A stretch of 64,000 nucleotides of DNA from Hyperoplus lanceolatus (GCA_026929865.2 CM049408.1:1922001-1986000), one strand, 5' to 3'. Counted from the first letter of the stretch, positions 1-11,781 are shown. Notes: a model not told the origin generated them from the letters alone. Program-made: numbers and translations.

Positions 1-40
1 CATTGAAACTATAAAAAATAAAGTTTGTACTAGTAGCCTA

Positions 41-1094
41 TAGGGGTGGGAATCTCTTGGCACCTTAGGATTCGATTCCGATTCCGAGGTCAACGATTCG
101 ATTCAAAATCGATTCTCAATGCATCTCGATGCAATTTTTTTTAACGTACCTATGTGTGATTTTCAAAAATATATTTACATACACATCTGAGTTTGCTAAT
201 CAGAGTTTGCTAATCACTTCCTACTTTTGTGATGATCATTAAATACAATCAACAGATGAATTATCTTCTCTAATATTGTAATAGAGAAAAAGCTTTTCTT
301 GTCACAAATATGACTTTCTATGAACAGTGCAATAATCAATGCAGCTTGCATTTCAACACAATATGGAAGTGTGTAAAAACTAAACCAATTCAGTTTAATT
401 TTCTTTCTACTCTTGTGAATCATGTTTCTATAGGATTACTATTCTATTATTTTCTATGTCATTTCAACACATTGTACAAAAAATATGGCTTGGAATTCAG
501 CTCTCATACAAAAACGTAAACAAACACAAAGCCAGTGCAGGTCATATGGGTTTGCTGCTCTCAGCCCTTTTGTCGCCACTTTTAACAACTCGCACTTGTT
601 GGTAAATGGTAAATGGACTTGTATAGCGCTAAATGGTAAATGGACTTGTATAGCGCTATATCTCTGTTTATCACAGACCCAAAGCGCTTTACATTGTTTT
701 GTACACATTCACCCAGTCACACACACATTCATACACCGATAGCAGCAGCTACCACGCAGGGTAGGCTTAGCACTAGGGTGCTAAGCTAACTATCAGGAGC
801 AATTCGGGGTTCAGTGTCTTGCCCAGGGACACTTCGACATGTGGCAGGGAGACGGGGGATCGAACCTCCGACCCTGCACACCAGAGGCGAACTCCCTACC
901 CACTTGGCCACTGCCGCCCCTTGTGTGGTGTGCATGCGCAGCGGCACAGGAAATACTCATTTTAAATACTAGTAAATAAAACATTTTAAAAAATATTTTT
1001 TTTTAAATCGATTATTAACTTTTATGAATCGATTCGGAATCGTTCGAGAGAGAATCACGATTAATCGGAAAATCGATTATTTTCCCCACCCCTA
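41..1094. mobile_element. Non-autonomous hAT element with 8-bp target duplication
   Basis: The ends are inverted copies of TAGGGGTGGG. The 8-bp sequence gtagccta lies directly outside both ends (33-40 and 1095-1102), which is the hAT signature. Sub-terminal sequence is rich in CGATT-type motifs on both arms. No transposase frame is present, so it must have moved in trans. A SINE sits inside it. It lies in the large third intron of the beta subunit gene. Confidence 0.85.
598..920 (-). mobile_element. tRNA-derived SINE (family B, copy 1)
   Basis: Read on the minus strand, it starts with a tRNA-like head with an A-box-like stretch (agtggccaagtgggtag) and a B-box (ggttcgatccc), and ends in a tail carrying tatagcgct and caagtccatttacc. 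The tail segment is partly duplicated at 605-660. A second copy lies at 38,430-38,728. It is nested in the hAT element at 41-1094 and so is younger than it. Confidence 0.8.
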
Positions 1095-1102
1095 GTAGCC
1101 TA

Positions 1103-1589
<487 letters not shown>

Positions 1590-2117
1590 TCAGAGGAGGT
1601 GAGGGGCGCTACCAAAAAGACGAGAGGATCGGTTGGAAACGTTTAGAGACACACGGGCGCACATTTATTTACATTAAATCACAATTGCAGCCATTTGTTG
1701 TGCGGTTATGTAAAATGTTTTACTAAGGAAAATGACAAAGAAAGCAACACAGTGACTTGACTCCTCGTGTGAGCAGGCAGACAGGCAGAGGAGGCTCCAC
1801 ACTGCCGCTTTGCACTACTGTATCCCTGTCATTACAATTGAATTATATATAAATATACCCACACACCGTAAGAATATACCCATCTACAGTAAGTAGCACA
1901 TATAGCTGACACAATTGTAAGTATACCGGTAGGCCTATTTATAGTCCGATCTATAGGATATGGTCCTTTAATGATGAGGTAGTAATATTGATCTGCTCGT
2001 TACAGGTTCACATGGTCAGCATTTTCTTTTCTTTTTTTGCCAGCTGTCCTTCCTGGCTTTTGGACGGGAGTTTTCCTTTGCCAAATACTCCCAACAGTAT
2101 CTCTCTTTCACTGTTAT

Positions 2118-4122
2118 TAGCACAATAAGGTTGAACATTGAACCTAAGTGGTCGATGTTCAAAACTTCCATTGCTGAAGCCGCGGCAGGCAGCTGTGGTC
2201 TCAAGGTCTTAGGTGCCTCAAGCGGCGGTAACCCTCGAACGCCGTGGTGGACCTCGGTGGTCAGGGAAGCCGTCCGACTGAAGAAGGAGTGCTTCCGGGA
2301 TATGTTATCTCGGGGATCTCCTGAGGCAGTTGCAAGGTACCGACAGGCCCGAAGGGCTGCAGCCTCTGACGTGTCAGAGGCAAAGCAGCGGGTGTGGGAG
2401 AAGTTCGGAGAAACCATGGAGAAGGACTTTCGGTCGGCACCGAAGTGTTTCTGGAAGACCGTCCAGCACCTCAAGAGGGGAAAGCAGGGAACCATCCAAG
2501 CTGTGTATAGTAAGGATGGGACGCTGTTGACCTCAACTGAGGAGGTAGTCGGTCGGTGGAAGGAGCACTTTGAGGAACTCCTAAATCCGACTAACACGCC
2601 CTCTATGTTGGAGGCAGAGCTGGAGGCTGATGGGGGATCATCGTCAATTTCCCTGGTGGAAGTCACTGAGGTAGTCAAACAACTCCACAGTGGCAAAACC
2701 CTGGGGGTTGATGAGATCCGTCCAGAAATGCTGAAAGCAATGGGTGTGGAGGGGCTATCTTGAATGACACGCCTCTTCAACATTGCGTGGAAGTCGGGTA
2801 CAGTGCCGAAGGAGTGGCAGACCGGGGTGGTGGTTCCTATTTTCAAAAAGGGGGACCAGAGAGTGTGTGCCAACTACCGGGGTATCACACTTCTCAGCCT
2901 CCCCGGCAAAGTCTATTCCAAGGTGCTGGAAAGAAGGGTTCGGCCGATAGTCGAACCTCAGATTGAAGAAGAACAATGCAGATTCCGTCCTAGCCGTGGA
3001 ATAACGGACCAGCTTTTCACTCTCGCAAGGATCCTAGAGAGAGCTTGGGAGTATGCTCGTCCAGTCTACATGTGTTTTGTGGATCTGGAGAAGGCTTATG
3101 ACCGGGTTCCCTGGGAGATACTGCGGGGATGCTGCGGGAGTATGGAGTGAGGGGGTCCCTTCTCAGGGCCTTCCAATCTCTGTATGGTAGTAAGTCGGAC
3201 TCGTTTCCGGTGGGGGTTGGCCTCCGCCAGGGCTGCGCTTTGTCACCAATCCTGTTTGTGATATTCATGGACAGGATATCAAGGCGTAGTCGTGGTGGGG
3301 AGGGGTTGCAGTTTGGTGGGCTAAGGATCTCATCTCTGCTGTTTGCGGATGATGTGGTTCTGAAGGCATCATCGGTCTGTGACCTTCAGCTCTCATTGGA
3401 GCGGTTCGCAGCTGAGTATGAAGCGGTTGGGATGAGGATCAGCACCTCTAAATCTGAGGCCATGGTGCTCAGCAGGAAACCGATGGATTGTCTACTACAG
3501 GTAGGGAATGAGTCCTTACCCCAAGTGAAGGAGTTCAAGTACCTCGGGGTCTTGTTTGTGAGTGAGGAAACAATGGAACGTGAGATTGGCCACAGCATCG
3601 GAGCAGCAGGGGCGGTTTAGCATTCGCTTTACCACACTGTTGTGACGAAAAGAAAGCTGAGTCGTAAGGCAAAGCTTTCGCTCTACCGGTCGATGTTCGT
3701 TCCTACCCACCTATAGTCATGAAGGCTGGGTAATGACCGAAAGAACGAGATCGCGGGTACAAGCGGCCAAAATGTGCTTTCTCAGGAAAGAGGCTGGCGT
3801 CTCCAAATGAGATGAGGAACTCGGGGCAGAGCCGCTACTTGCGTTGAAAGGAGCCAGTTGAGGTGGTTCAGGCATCTAGTAAGGAAGCCCCCGGGGCGCC
3901 ACCCTAGGAAGGTGTTTCAGGAGCGTCCAGCTGGAAGGAGGCCTCGGGGAAGACACAAGACTAGGTGGAGAGATTATATCTCCACACTGGTCTGGGAACG
4001 CCTCGGGGTCCCCCAGTCAGAGCTGGTTGATGTGGCCCGGGAAAGAGAAGTTTGGGGTTCCCTGCTCAAGCTGCTGCCCCTGCAACCTGATTTCTGATAA
4101 GCGGTTGAAGATGATGATGATG
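2118..4122 (+). pseudogene. 5'-truncated non-LTR retrotransposon with broken reverse transcriptase
   Basis: Conceptual translation gives an endonuclease-RT linker, then RT motifs: PIFKKGD..NYRGITLLS (about 2840-2900), a degraded FRPSRGITDQLF (about 2980), VDLEKAYDRVP (about 3080), GLRQGCALSPILF (about 3220) and the catalytic FADDVV (about 3342). Next come FKYLGV (about 3535) and a C-terminal RRPRGR..TRWRDY..WERLGVP (about 3930-4010). A stop at 2761 and frame shifts near 3130 and after 3620 make it dead. The 5' part (ORF1 and endonuclease) is missing. The 3' end is a short GAT repeat (about 4108-4122), a usual LINE tail. Clade not assigned with confidence. It lies in beta intron 3, antisense to that gene. 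Confidence 0.9.
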
Positions 4123-5029
4123 CATAACTTCATCAACCCCATTTAATAAATACTGAACTACCCATCAGGCATCTATAGGCTTCTTCTTTCCTATCCTAAA
4201 AGCAATACTCAGTCAAAGCCCCTAAAGATGGGAGCAACACCTGGGTGTCTCACTCATCACACTATAGTGGCAGAGCATTTGGAGCCACTCACTAACACTG
4301 TCCAAATGTGTAAGATTTAGGGTCATACAATTGAAAATACTGCACACAGCCTACATCACCCCCTCTAGATCGAAAAAGATGGATGAAATTCTGTCAGGCC
4401 TAATGCAGGCATGGTTGTGGGAAGGTCACAACAGTTCTCTGGGGAGTAGGAACCAGTATGTTCAGCCACAGGCTAAGACAAGACAGTGCAGGGTAACACT
4501 TTACAATAAGGGTACATTAATTGACTGTTAGTTAATGCTTAATTAAAGCTTAATAAACATAAACTAAGCATTAACTAACTGCTAATAACTGCTTAGTTGA
4601 TGCTTAGTAAGCATTAAAAAAGCATTAACCCTAGACCACTAACCCCGGATGAATTTCACCCACCCGATTGTGTTTTCAATTATTTTCAAACCATCCCTGG
4701 TTTTTCTACAGGTACGTGTTTTGGTGATTTTCACCCGGCGTTAGTGATTGTGTAGTTTTTTTCCCCCCAATGCAACTGTAAAGAGACTGTATGTAAGTGA
4801 GAGTGCCCCTGGAATGTGCATGTAATAATCATTAAGTGTACTTTTTATGAATACATATCACTTAGTGGTAATGTCAATAGGAATGTATATGGTCAAAGAT
4901 TTTAGTATATATTTCCCGTCCCATTTTTTGTTAATCTCTCCCACTGTTGTCAGTGATGCAGGGAGACTGTCCCTTCACCAGACCAGGCTCACATGTCCCA
5001 GGAATGGGTGGACCGAAGAACAAGTTCAT
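4123..5029. other. Intronic sequence with a decayed AT-rich repeat
   Basis: About 4487-4640 starts with cagggtaacactttacaata, a start common to fish non-autonomous DNA elements, and then carries imperfect ttagttaatgcttaattaa units. No second terminus or target duplication was found. No gene is seen. Confidence 0.4.
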
Positions 5030-5092
5030 AGCCGGATTCGAACCCGGGTCTGCTGCTCTGCGCTCCAACCACTACACCACGAGCATAACATA
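5030..5092 (-). repeat. tRNA-like SINE head fragment
   Basis: The reverse strand reads gtggtgtagtggttggagc (A-box-like) and later gggttcgaatccgg (B-box). It lacks a convincing acceptor stem and resembles the heads of the SINEs in this window, so it is a SINE-derived fragment rather than a working tRNA gene. Confidence 0.6.
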
Positions 5093-6331
5093 AATTTGAC
5101 TTTTACTTGTTTTACTTTAATGCACATGACCTTCCTCACAAGGAGTAGCAGGGATATATGGAAAAGACAAAGCCATTCCTTTAAGAATGTCTTATTCTCT
5201 CTATTATTCATACTTTTAATTCTAATTTATTTAGACTCAATTAGCATCCTTATGACTTAGGCTCAGCTCACGTTACTCTGGTTGAACACTTGTCCAGTAT
5301 TTCAGACAGTGGGGTTGTTAACATGTAGTTTACTGTATTTCATTTTTCAAATATTTGTCCAATGTAATGAAACCTGAGAAGCTCTTCCCTCTTAACACTT
5401 TGTTGCCAGAAAAAATATTCCTTTTTCTTTTGCCTTTGTGACTGTTGTGTATAACTGATAACATTGTCTGACCATAAAGTCAATTTACAGTGAAAAACAA
5501 AACCCTGTGAGTATAATAAAATGTGCTCTGGAGGGAAATGAGTAAGAGAAGCATGGCTGGCAGCCTATAAGTATATGCAGCTGATCCCTGCATTGCACCT
5601 CACATGCACACTCCTGAAATACTCACATAAACTCATACATCTCTGTATGGCTCTTTAATTGATCCTGGTGTATTAAATGTGGATCTAGTTTATTTCCTTA
5701 GACAAACAGAAACTACAATAAAGTCTGAGCACACTGTGAGCACGTCTGAAACGTTGCTTATAATACCTAATCATTAATAATCCCTAAAAATAATACTTAT
5801 AAATTTCAGTTGTACAACTAACAAAAAAATGAAGTTAAATGTTTCCTCAGCTGCCAAGGATGGTATACACGGGAAAAAACACAAGACACTTCTTTTATAT
5901 CCAGTACGGTAACAGTTCAGTGTCTCAAGATCAGGACAGACATCTCCATGCTTTGGATATGACATGTTAGCATGATAAGCACCATCAGTCTGTCACTTTG
6001 TCTTTTGACTGCACTGGGTCAAGCTGCCAGACACTTCATAACCTGGGCTCTTAATGATGTCACATCATGAACTCACCAAACAATATGTGTATTTATCTGC
6101 ACACATTCACAGACCGCAAGTAATCTCAAAATGACTTATGTAATAGTTCTATGAGTGTAAATAATGTAGCAGGCTTTGTCCTGATACAGGCTGCAACAAA
6201 CACAACCCAGCAGCTTGGCACAACACATGCCGCAAAACACAGGTAGCTTCACTAGCTCCTTAAAACAATTACACATGGATCCAAACCAAATGGTCCAACA
6301 GTTTAACAGGTATTCCATTGCAGAATGTCAC
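5093..6331. other. Intronic sequence, nothing supported
   Basis: AT-rich unique-looking DNA. I see no exon with splice sites, no terminal repeats and no RNA gene. Confidence 0.45.
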
Positions 6332-6787
6332 CCTGCGTTCCAAATCACATACTCTTTCTTTTTACTACACTACCTACTAAAGTACAGAAGAGTTTTAGGG
6401 CCACAGGAAAAAAAAATCAGATAGGGAAGTTTTTTTTCATTATCTCGAGAAATGTCAAGAATAAAGACGAATACTACTACTACTTGTGTATTTTTTATTT
6501 ATTTTTTTTAATATATATTTTTTGGGCATTTTTATGCTTTATTGATAGTGCAGAGAGACAGAGGTGAAATGGGGCAGAGAGGGGAGTGACATGCAGAGAA
6601 CAGCCGCGGGCGGGAATCGAACCCGGGTCTGCTGCTGGGCCCGGCCCGGGAGGTGGACGCCTTACCAACTGAGCTAAAGGCGCCCCCTACTCATGTATTT
6701 TCAACATACTACAATTGACGTGCATGACTTGGGACATCCTAAATCTTTTTCTGGTATACTAGGGAAGTATGAGGATTGGAACGCAGG
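6332..6787. mobile_element. CTGCGTTCC-ended MITE, copy 1
   Basis: The ends are inverted: cctgcgttccaaatc at the left, gattggaacgcagg at the right. Related termini occur at 8929 and at 39,918-40,322. No clear target duplication is visible. A SINE is inserted inside. Confidence 0.6.
6495..6686 (-). mobile_element. tRNA-derived SINE (family A, copy 1)
   Basis: The minus strand shows a tRNA-like head (tttagctcagttggtaaggcg; B-box gggttcgattccc), a body containing ctgcatgtcactcccctctctgcc, and a tail with caataaagc. Imperfect 15-bp flanking repeats (6480-6494 and 6687-6701, two mismatches) fit LINE-mediated insertion. Copies 2-4 are at 31,587, 40,638 and 43,229. Confidence 0.82.
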
Positions 6788-7217
6788 TTTAGTGTATTTT
6801 ATCTTGAGGATGAGGAGCGAGGAAGCAAATACACCCTGAACTTCACATGTGTAACTTATACACTGTTACCGATTGGGCTTTTGTTTCAAACACTGTGCTG
6901 CAACTTTGAGGACGTCTTCCTAAAACTATATCTGGCAACAGAGAAAATGATTTAGTTTGTCCTAATACTGTAGCTGTGGTCAGATGCAACATGCTGAACA
7001 ATACCCGGATTCCCTCATATATTTGCTCTTGATTTTATTGTGTGGAAACAATTCTGACCCACAATCCACTGCAGCAGAAGTTACATCACATGGACTGAGC
7101 CTCCAAGTGAAAACAACCAGCGATGAGACGGGTATAAGCAAGAAGCAAGTAGAAGGAGCCATGTTAGGATGAAATAAATAAGTCCCAATTGTGTGACTAC
7201 TGCGTGCAAACTACATA

Positions 7218-8848
7218 CACTCAACAAAAATATAAACGCAACACTTTTGTTTTTGCTCCCATTTTTCATGAGATGGACTTAAAGATCTAAAATTCATTCC
7301 AGATACACAATATTACCATTTCTCTCAAACATTGTTCACAAATCTGTCTAAATGTGTGATAGTGAGCACTTCTGCTTTGCTGAGATAATCCATCCCACCT
7401 CACAGGTGTGCCACATCAAGATGCTGATCTGACATCATGATTAGTGCACAGGTGTGCCTTAGACTGTCCACAATAAAAGGCCACCCTGAAATGTGCATTT
7501 TTGTGCTTTATTGGGGGTCTGGGGACTCAGAACCAGTCAGTATCTGGTATGACCACCAATTGCCTCATGCAGTGCAACACATCTTCTTCGCATAGAGTTT
7601 ATCAGATTGTCAATTGTGGCCTGTGGAATGTTGGTCCACTCCTCTTCAATGGCTGTGCGAAGTTGCTGGATATTAGTGGGAAGTGGTGCACGCTGTTGTA
7701 TACGCCGGTCGAGCACATCCCGAACATGCTCAATGGGTGACATGTCCGGTGAGTATGCTGGCCATGCAAGAACTGGGACATTTTCAGCTTCCAAGAATTG
7801 TGTACAGATCCTTGCAACATGGGGCCGTGCATTATCTTGCTGAAACGTGAGGTGATGTTCATGGATGTATGGCATAACAATGGGCCTCAGGATCTCATCA
7901 CGGTATCTCTGTGCATTCAAAATGCCATCAATAAAATGCACCTGTGTTCTTCGTCCATAACAGATGCCTGCCCATACCATAACCCCACCACCACCATGGG
8001 CCACTCGATCCACAACATTGACATCAGCAAAGCGCTCACCCACACGACACCACACACGCTGTCTGCCATCTGCCCTGAACAATGTAAACCGAGATTCATC
8101 CGTGAAGAGAACACCTCTCCAACGTGCCAGACGCCATCGAATGTGAGCATTTGCCCACTCAAGTCTGTTACGGCGACAAGCTGGAGTCAGGTCAAGACCC
8201 CGATGAGGACGACGAGCATGCAGTTGAGCTTCCCTGAGACGGTTTCTGACAGTTTGTGCAGAAATTGTTTGGTTATGCAAACCAATTGTTTCAGCAGCTG
8301 TCTCAGTGGCTGGTCTCAGACGATCTTGGAGGTGAACCTGCTGGATGTGGAGGTCCTGGGCTGGTGTGGTTACACGTGGTCTGCAGTTGTGAGGCCGGTT
8401 GGATGTACTGCCATATTCTCTGAAACGCCTTTGGAGATGGCTTATGGTGGAGAAATGAACATTCAATGCACGAGCAACAGATCTGGTTGACATTCCTGCT
8501 GTCAGCATGCCAATTGCACGCTCCCTCAATGCTTGTGGCATCTGTGGCATTTTGCTGTGAGACAAAACTGCACATTTCAGGGTGGCCTTTTATTGTGGAC
8601 AGTCTAAGGCACACCTGTGCACTAATCATGATGTCAGATCAGCATCTTGATGTGGCACACCTGTGAGGTGGGATGGATTATCTCAGCAAAGCAGAAGTGC
8701 TCACTATCACACATTTAGACAGATTTGTGAAGAACATTTGAGAGAAATGGTAATATTGTGTATCTGGAATGAATTTTAGATCTTTAAGTCCATCTCATGA
8801 AAAATGGGAGCAAAAACAAAAGTGTTGCGTTTATATTTTTGTTGAGTG
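7218..8848 (-). mobile_element. Near-intact Tc1-like transposon with 280-bp terminal inverted repeats
   Basis: TA dinucleotides lie at 7216-7217 and 8849-8850. The ends are inverted copies starting cactcaacaaaaatataaac. The inverted repeats cover about 7218-7497 and 8569-8848 and differ only slightly (for example cattgttc against atgttctt near position 110). One open transposase frame lies between them. The near-identity of the arms and the open frame indicate a recent insertion. It is inside a MITE, inside beta intron 3. Confidence 0.95.
7537..8550 (-). CDS. Tc1-like DD34E transposase, apparently full length
   Basis: This is a cut-and-paste transposase acting on the flanking inverted repeats in the nucleus. 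The frame extends five codons upstream without an ATG, so I start at the ATG at 8550 (337 residues, the usual Tc1 size). An N-terminal helix-turn-helix region (about residues 5-50, AIGMLTAGMSTRSVARAL) is followed by a second DNA-binding segment rich in Arg. The catalytic triad is visible: D151 in FTDESRF, D239 in QQDNARPH and E274 in SPIEH, with 34 residues between the last two. The glycine-rich GGGGVMVWAG lies at about 186-195. The C-terminus GGHTRY is typical of the family. One oddity: the usual Trp after PIEHL is Arg here (IEHVRD). The frame has no stops or shifts. Whether it is active cannot be seen. Confidence 0.93.
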   Translation of the reverse strand: MPQMPQALRERAIGMLTAGMSTRSVARALNVHFSTISHLQRRFREYGSTSNRPHNCRPRVTTPAQDLHIQQVHLQDRLRPATETAAETIGLHNQTISAQTVRNRLREAQLHARRPHRGLDLTPACRRNRLEWANAHIRWRLARWRGVLFTDESRFTLFRADGRQRVWCRVGERFADVNVVDRVAHGGGGVMVWAGICYGRRTQVHFIDGILNAQRYRDEILRPIVMPYIHEHHLTFQQDNARPHVARICTQFLEAENVPVLAWPAYSPDMSPIEHVRDVLDRRIQQRAPLPTNIQQLRTAIEEEWTNIPQATIDNLINSMRRRCVALHEAIGGHTRY

Positions 8849-8973
8849 TACTTTTTATGATCAGCATACATCATGATTCCAATTATGTAGAATATTAAAA
8901 AGAAGAAAGTATGCAATTTGGAACGCATGGTATATCAAAATTCCAGATACTTTCATGGATTGCTGACCTGCCT

Positions 8974-9311
8974 TAGCCTGGCACCACCCGCCTACATACT
9001 TCCGCTCAATTTTCATTTCCCTTCAGTTGTCAGTCTGGGTGTGCGGTATATTAGTGGGTTCTATCCAGCCAGATTTCTGCCAGTCCAATCAGCGAACAGA
9101 AGGAGTGGCTCAGAAGCCTGCTCATGACATACGTCACGACCAAACGTTATACGATTGGTTGGCAGATCCAGAGTGGCACTGGGCAGATTCAATAGTTTTA
9201 AACTTCAACACCCGACACCCACCTTCAAGTGAGTGAACGTTTGTCAATTGAGCGATTTGAGACCTTCTGTACAAATGAAATTGATTACGATGGTCTGGTA
9301 GGACCAGGCTA
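8974..9311 (-). mobile_element. 9-bp-TSD MITE (mutator-like), copy A, short form
   Basis: The ends are TAGCCTGG and CCAGGCTA, flanked by perfect 9-bp duplications gacctgcct (8965-8973 and 9312-9320). The interior, read on the minus strand, aligns with copies at 48,143 and 58,094 but lacks their central block of about 260 bp. No coding capacity. Confidence 0.85.
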
Positions 9312-9346
9312 GACCTGCCTTGCAGACAGTGCATGATTAATCCTTT

Positions 9347-10148
<802 letters not shown>

Positions 10149-10178
10149 GGGGAGGGAGGGAGGGAGGGGAGGGGGCGG
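10149..10178 (+). promoter_or_regulatory. G-run tract with GC-box (possible G-quadruplex)
   Basis: Successive G3-G5 runs separated by single A residues end in gggggcgg, an Sp1-type GC-box. It lies about 170 bp inside intron 3 of the beta gene. A regulatory role is inferred from composition only. Confidence 0.45.
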
Positions 10179-10344
10179 TCTTTTTTACTTTCCTTCAGGA
10201 GCAGCGCTGCACCAACTAAAGAAGCGAAACCGGACTGACACGGATTTCTAGCCTATCCGCTGAACAGGCAAGAACATCGCAACTGCCGCGTGCAGCCTGT
10301 ATCTTCTACTGCACCGCACTGACAATGTGGAAAGGGGAACTTAC

Positions 10345-10412
10345 CATGTTGACTTCAGACACCATGTCAATACTGGCGATGTCTATGCTCATGCCAACAT
10401 CCACAGGGGCGC
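10345..10412 (-). CDS. gabrb1: gabrb coding exon 3 (68 bp)
   Basis: 68 bp, the length typical of this exon in GABA-A subunits. Acceptor ATATAG|GC, donor ATG|GTAAGT. It encodes [20 protein letters not shown] and ends NM, the first beta strands of the extracellular domain. PVDVGM favours beta-1. Confidence 0.94.
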
Positions 10413-10757
10413 CTATATGGGACATATGACAGCACAGTATTACTAAGCATCACAGCAGCCTGGCATGGTGTTTACACGAGCACAGCCAATGAATCTACCT
10501 CCAAAATCAGGCCTCAGACGGATGTCATAGCCCTTCAGCAGCTTGTCCACGGTAGCTTTCACAAATGACATGTTGCTAGGCTCGTTGGCACTGGTGACAT
10601 AAAACACGTTTTCATTTTAGAAATCAAACATTGTGAGGACCCGTCTGAAATAAGACATGCCACTTATTAGAGCTCACCTTTGCGCGCCGCCGACTACAGT
10701 CAGCAGCAGGGCCAGGCAGCAGACCCCCCAGTACCCGTGGTCCAGAGGAGTGCACAT
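10345..10757 (-). CDS. gabrb1: GABA-A receptor beta subunit, first three coding exons (beta-1-like)
   Basis: A beta subunit of the pentameric GABA-gated chloride channel in neuronal membranes; beta supplies the principal face of the GABA site. Exons: 10757-10678, 10590-10499, 10412-10345, joined by 87- and 86-bp introns with consensus GT-AG ends. Phases agree (2, then 1, then 0). The joined reading gives a signal peptide, the NMS glycosylation sequon, [15 protein letters not shown] and [14 protein letters not shown], hallmarks of beta subunits. NEPSNMS and PVDVGM fit beta-1, whereas beta-2 and beta-3 have NDPxNMS and PVA/PVC; a fish beta-4 remains possible. The next (221-bp) exon would lie beyond the left edge, so intron 3 exceeds 10.3 kb. 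The gene is head to head with the alpha gene at 42,317. Family call near certain; paralogue moderately sure. Confidence 0.92.
10499..10590 (-). CDS. gabrb1: gabrb coding exon 2: mature N-terminus
   Basis: 92 bp, acceptor TCACCAG|T, donor GGAG|GTAGAT. It encodes S(A)NEPSNMS, then [21 protein letters not shown]. It carries the conserved N-linked glycosylation site NMS and the N-terminal helix leading into the extracellular ligand-binding domain. Confidence 0.93.
10678..10757 (-). CDS. gabrb1: gabrb coding exon 1: signal peptide
   Basis: Starts at ATG 10757-10755 with G at -3. It encodes 26 codons plus 2 nt: a short polar start ([11 protein letters not shown]), then the hydrophobic core [12 protein letters not shown], as expected of a secretory signal. 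The donor reads AAG|GTGAGC. Phase 2 fits the next exon, which begins with the single nt T. Confidence 0.88.
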
Positions 10758-10844
10758 CTCTAGAACTCTGATCCCACCAACGACTCTGACACAAGATCTC
10801 AGGGACGCAATTTAGCATGCAAAATTAGCCTATTGCAAGTGTAA

Positions 10845-10853
10845 CGCATGCGC
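10845..10853. promoter_or_regulatory. NRF-1-like motif CGCATGCGC upstream of gabrb
   Basis: A near-palindromic match to the NRF-1 core (GCGCATGCG read on the minus strand), about 88 bp upstream of the beta start codon. From memory, NRF-1 has been reported to control the mammalian beta-1 promoter; use here is inferred. Confidence 0.5.
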
Positions 10854-11186
10854 TTCGTTTTACCAACATCCAAGCATTGGTGGCGACGTTTGGGTCCAAA
10901 ATATTAATGACGATAAAAAAAGAAGATGCCGCCAGAACAGCCCGTGTGGAGGCTCACCTGCAGAGTAAAGGTTGGCTCATGCAGCGGCACATACAGTCTC
11001 CCGGCATTTCAAACGTCAATACATAGACCTCCACAGCCCACCGCCTCAGGCACACTTTCTCAGCTTATTCCAGCGGTCACAACAGTGTCCGGAGCAGATT
11101 TGCGTCAAAAGCTCGTCTTTTCGATAACTGGAAGACATTAAAGAATGAGCACCGAGCGCAGCTCCCCGGTCACCTTCAGTGCGCTG

Positions 11187-11189
<3 letters not shown>

Positions 11190-11258
<69 letters not shown>
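11190..11258. repeat. (GA)n microsatellite in the gabrb upstream region
   Basis: About 34 uninterrupted GA units, a polypurine tract some 430 bp upstream of the beta start codon. It could adopt a triplex form or act as a promoter element, but it may be only a microsatellite. Confidence 0.97.
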
Positions 11259-11263
<5 letters not shown>

Positions 11264-11639
11264 CGCGTCATGCAACATAAGCACGTCTGAGGAGGCTCCG
11301 ACAGGCAGAGGATCCCTTTCAGCTCGCATCACGGGCTGCACATCAACTTAATTAATTGTTTTAAATCCCAGAAAAAAACATTAAAAACCGCAACGCATGG
11401 CCATCTGATGAGAGCAGAGATATGATGTATGGGAGCTGAAATGGCTCCTGCTTACACTACAGGGCGTGAAGGGCAATGGAGAATCATTATTTTGCATTTA
11501 ACACGTCATAACATCACACTAGAACAAAACGAATTCAGGTGGATGTTTAATATACAATACTGTAGGCCTAATCCTCAGTTCTACTCAAATCTGAACATTA
11601 AACAGTAGTGATCACACTATCAACTACCTTGCCTTGTGT

Positions 11640-11781
11640 GAATGTCGATAGTTAGCCTGCTATCGGTGTATGAATGTGTGTGTGAATGGTAACGTGTAAA
11701 TGGGAACAGGTCTCCCTTGCAAAAGAGTCCGGTCTCAATGGGATTTACCTGTAGAAATAAAAGGTTAAAATTAAAAAACTA
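11640..11781 (+). mobile_element. LINE 3'-end fragment
   Basis: Contains ggtctcccttgcaaaagag, tctcaatgggattt.acctg and a terminal aataaaaggttaaaat, a 3' end common in fish LINEs. No coding part remains. Confidence 0.6.

Larger units (their letters stand above)
6940..8929. mobile_element. CTGCGTTCC-type MITE, copy 2, split by a Tc1-like transposon
   Basis: About 6940-7215 and 8850-8929 together align with the MITE at 39,918-40,322; both share the segment gtgaaaacaacc/atgaaaacaacc followed by agc-rich sequence. It ends in atttggaacgca. The Tc1-like element at 7218-8848 sits between the halves. The left boundary is approximate. Confidence 0.55.

Noticed and set aside
2016..2873. 285-codon minus-strand ORF
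   Set aside because: It is antisense to the LINE reverse transcriptase on the plus strand and has no domain of its own.
5030..5092. tRNA gene
   Set aside because: A- and B-box-like sequences are present but the acceptor stem is not convincing; the sequence matches SINE heads elsewhere in the window. The same holds for the tRNA-like heads at 6,600-6,686, 40,730-40,811 and 62,290-62,370.
7798..8490. 230-codon plus-strand ORF
   Set aside because: Shadow of the Tc1 transposase frame on the minus strand.
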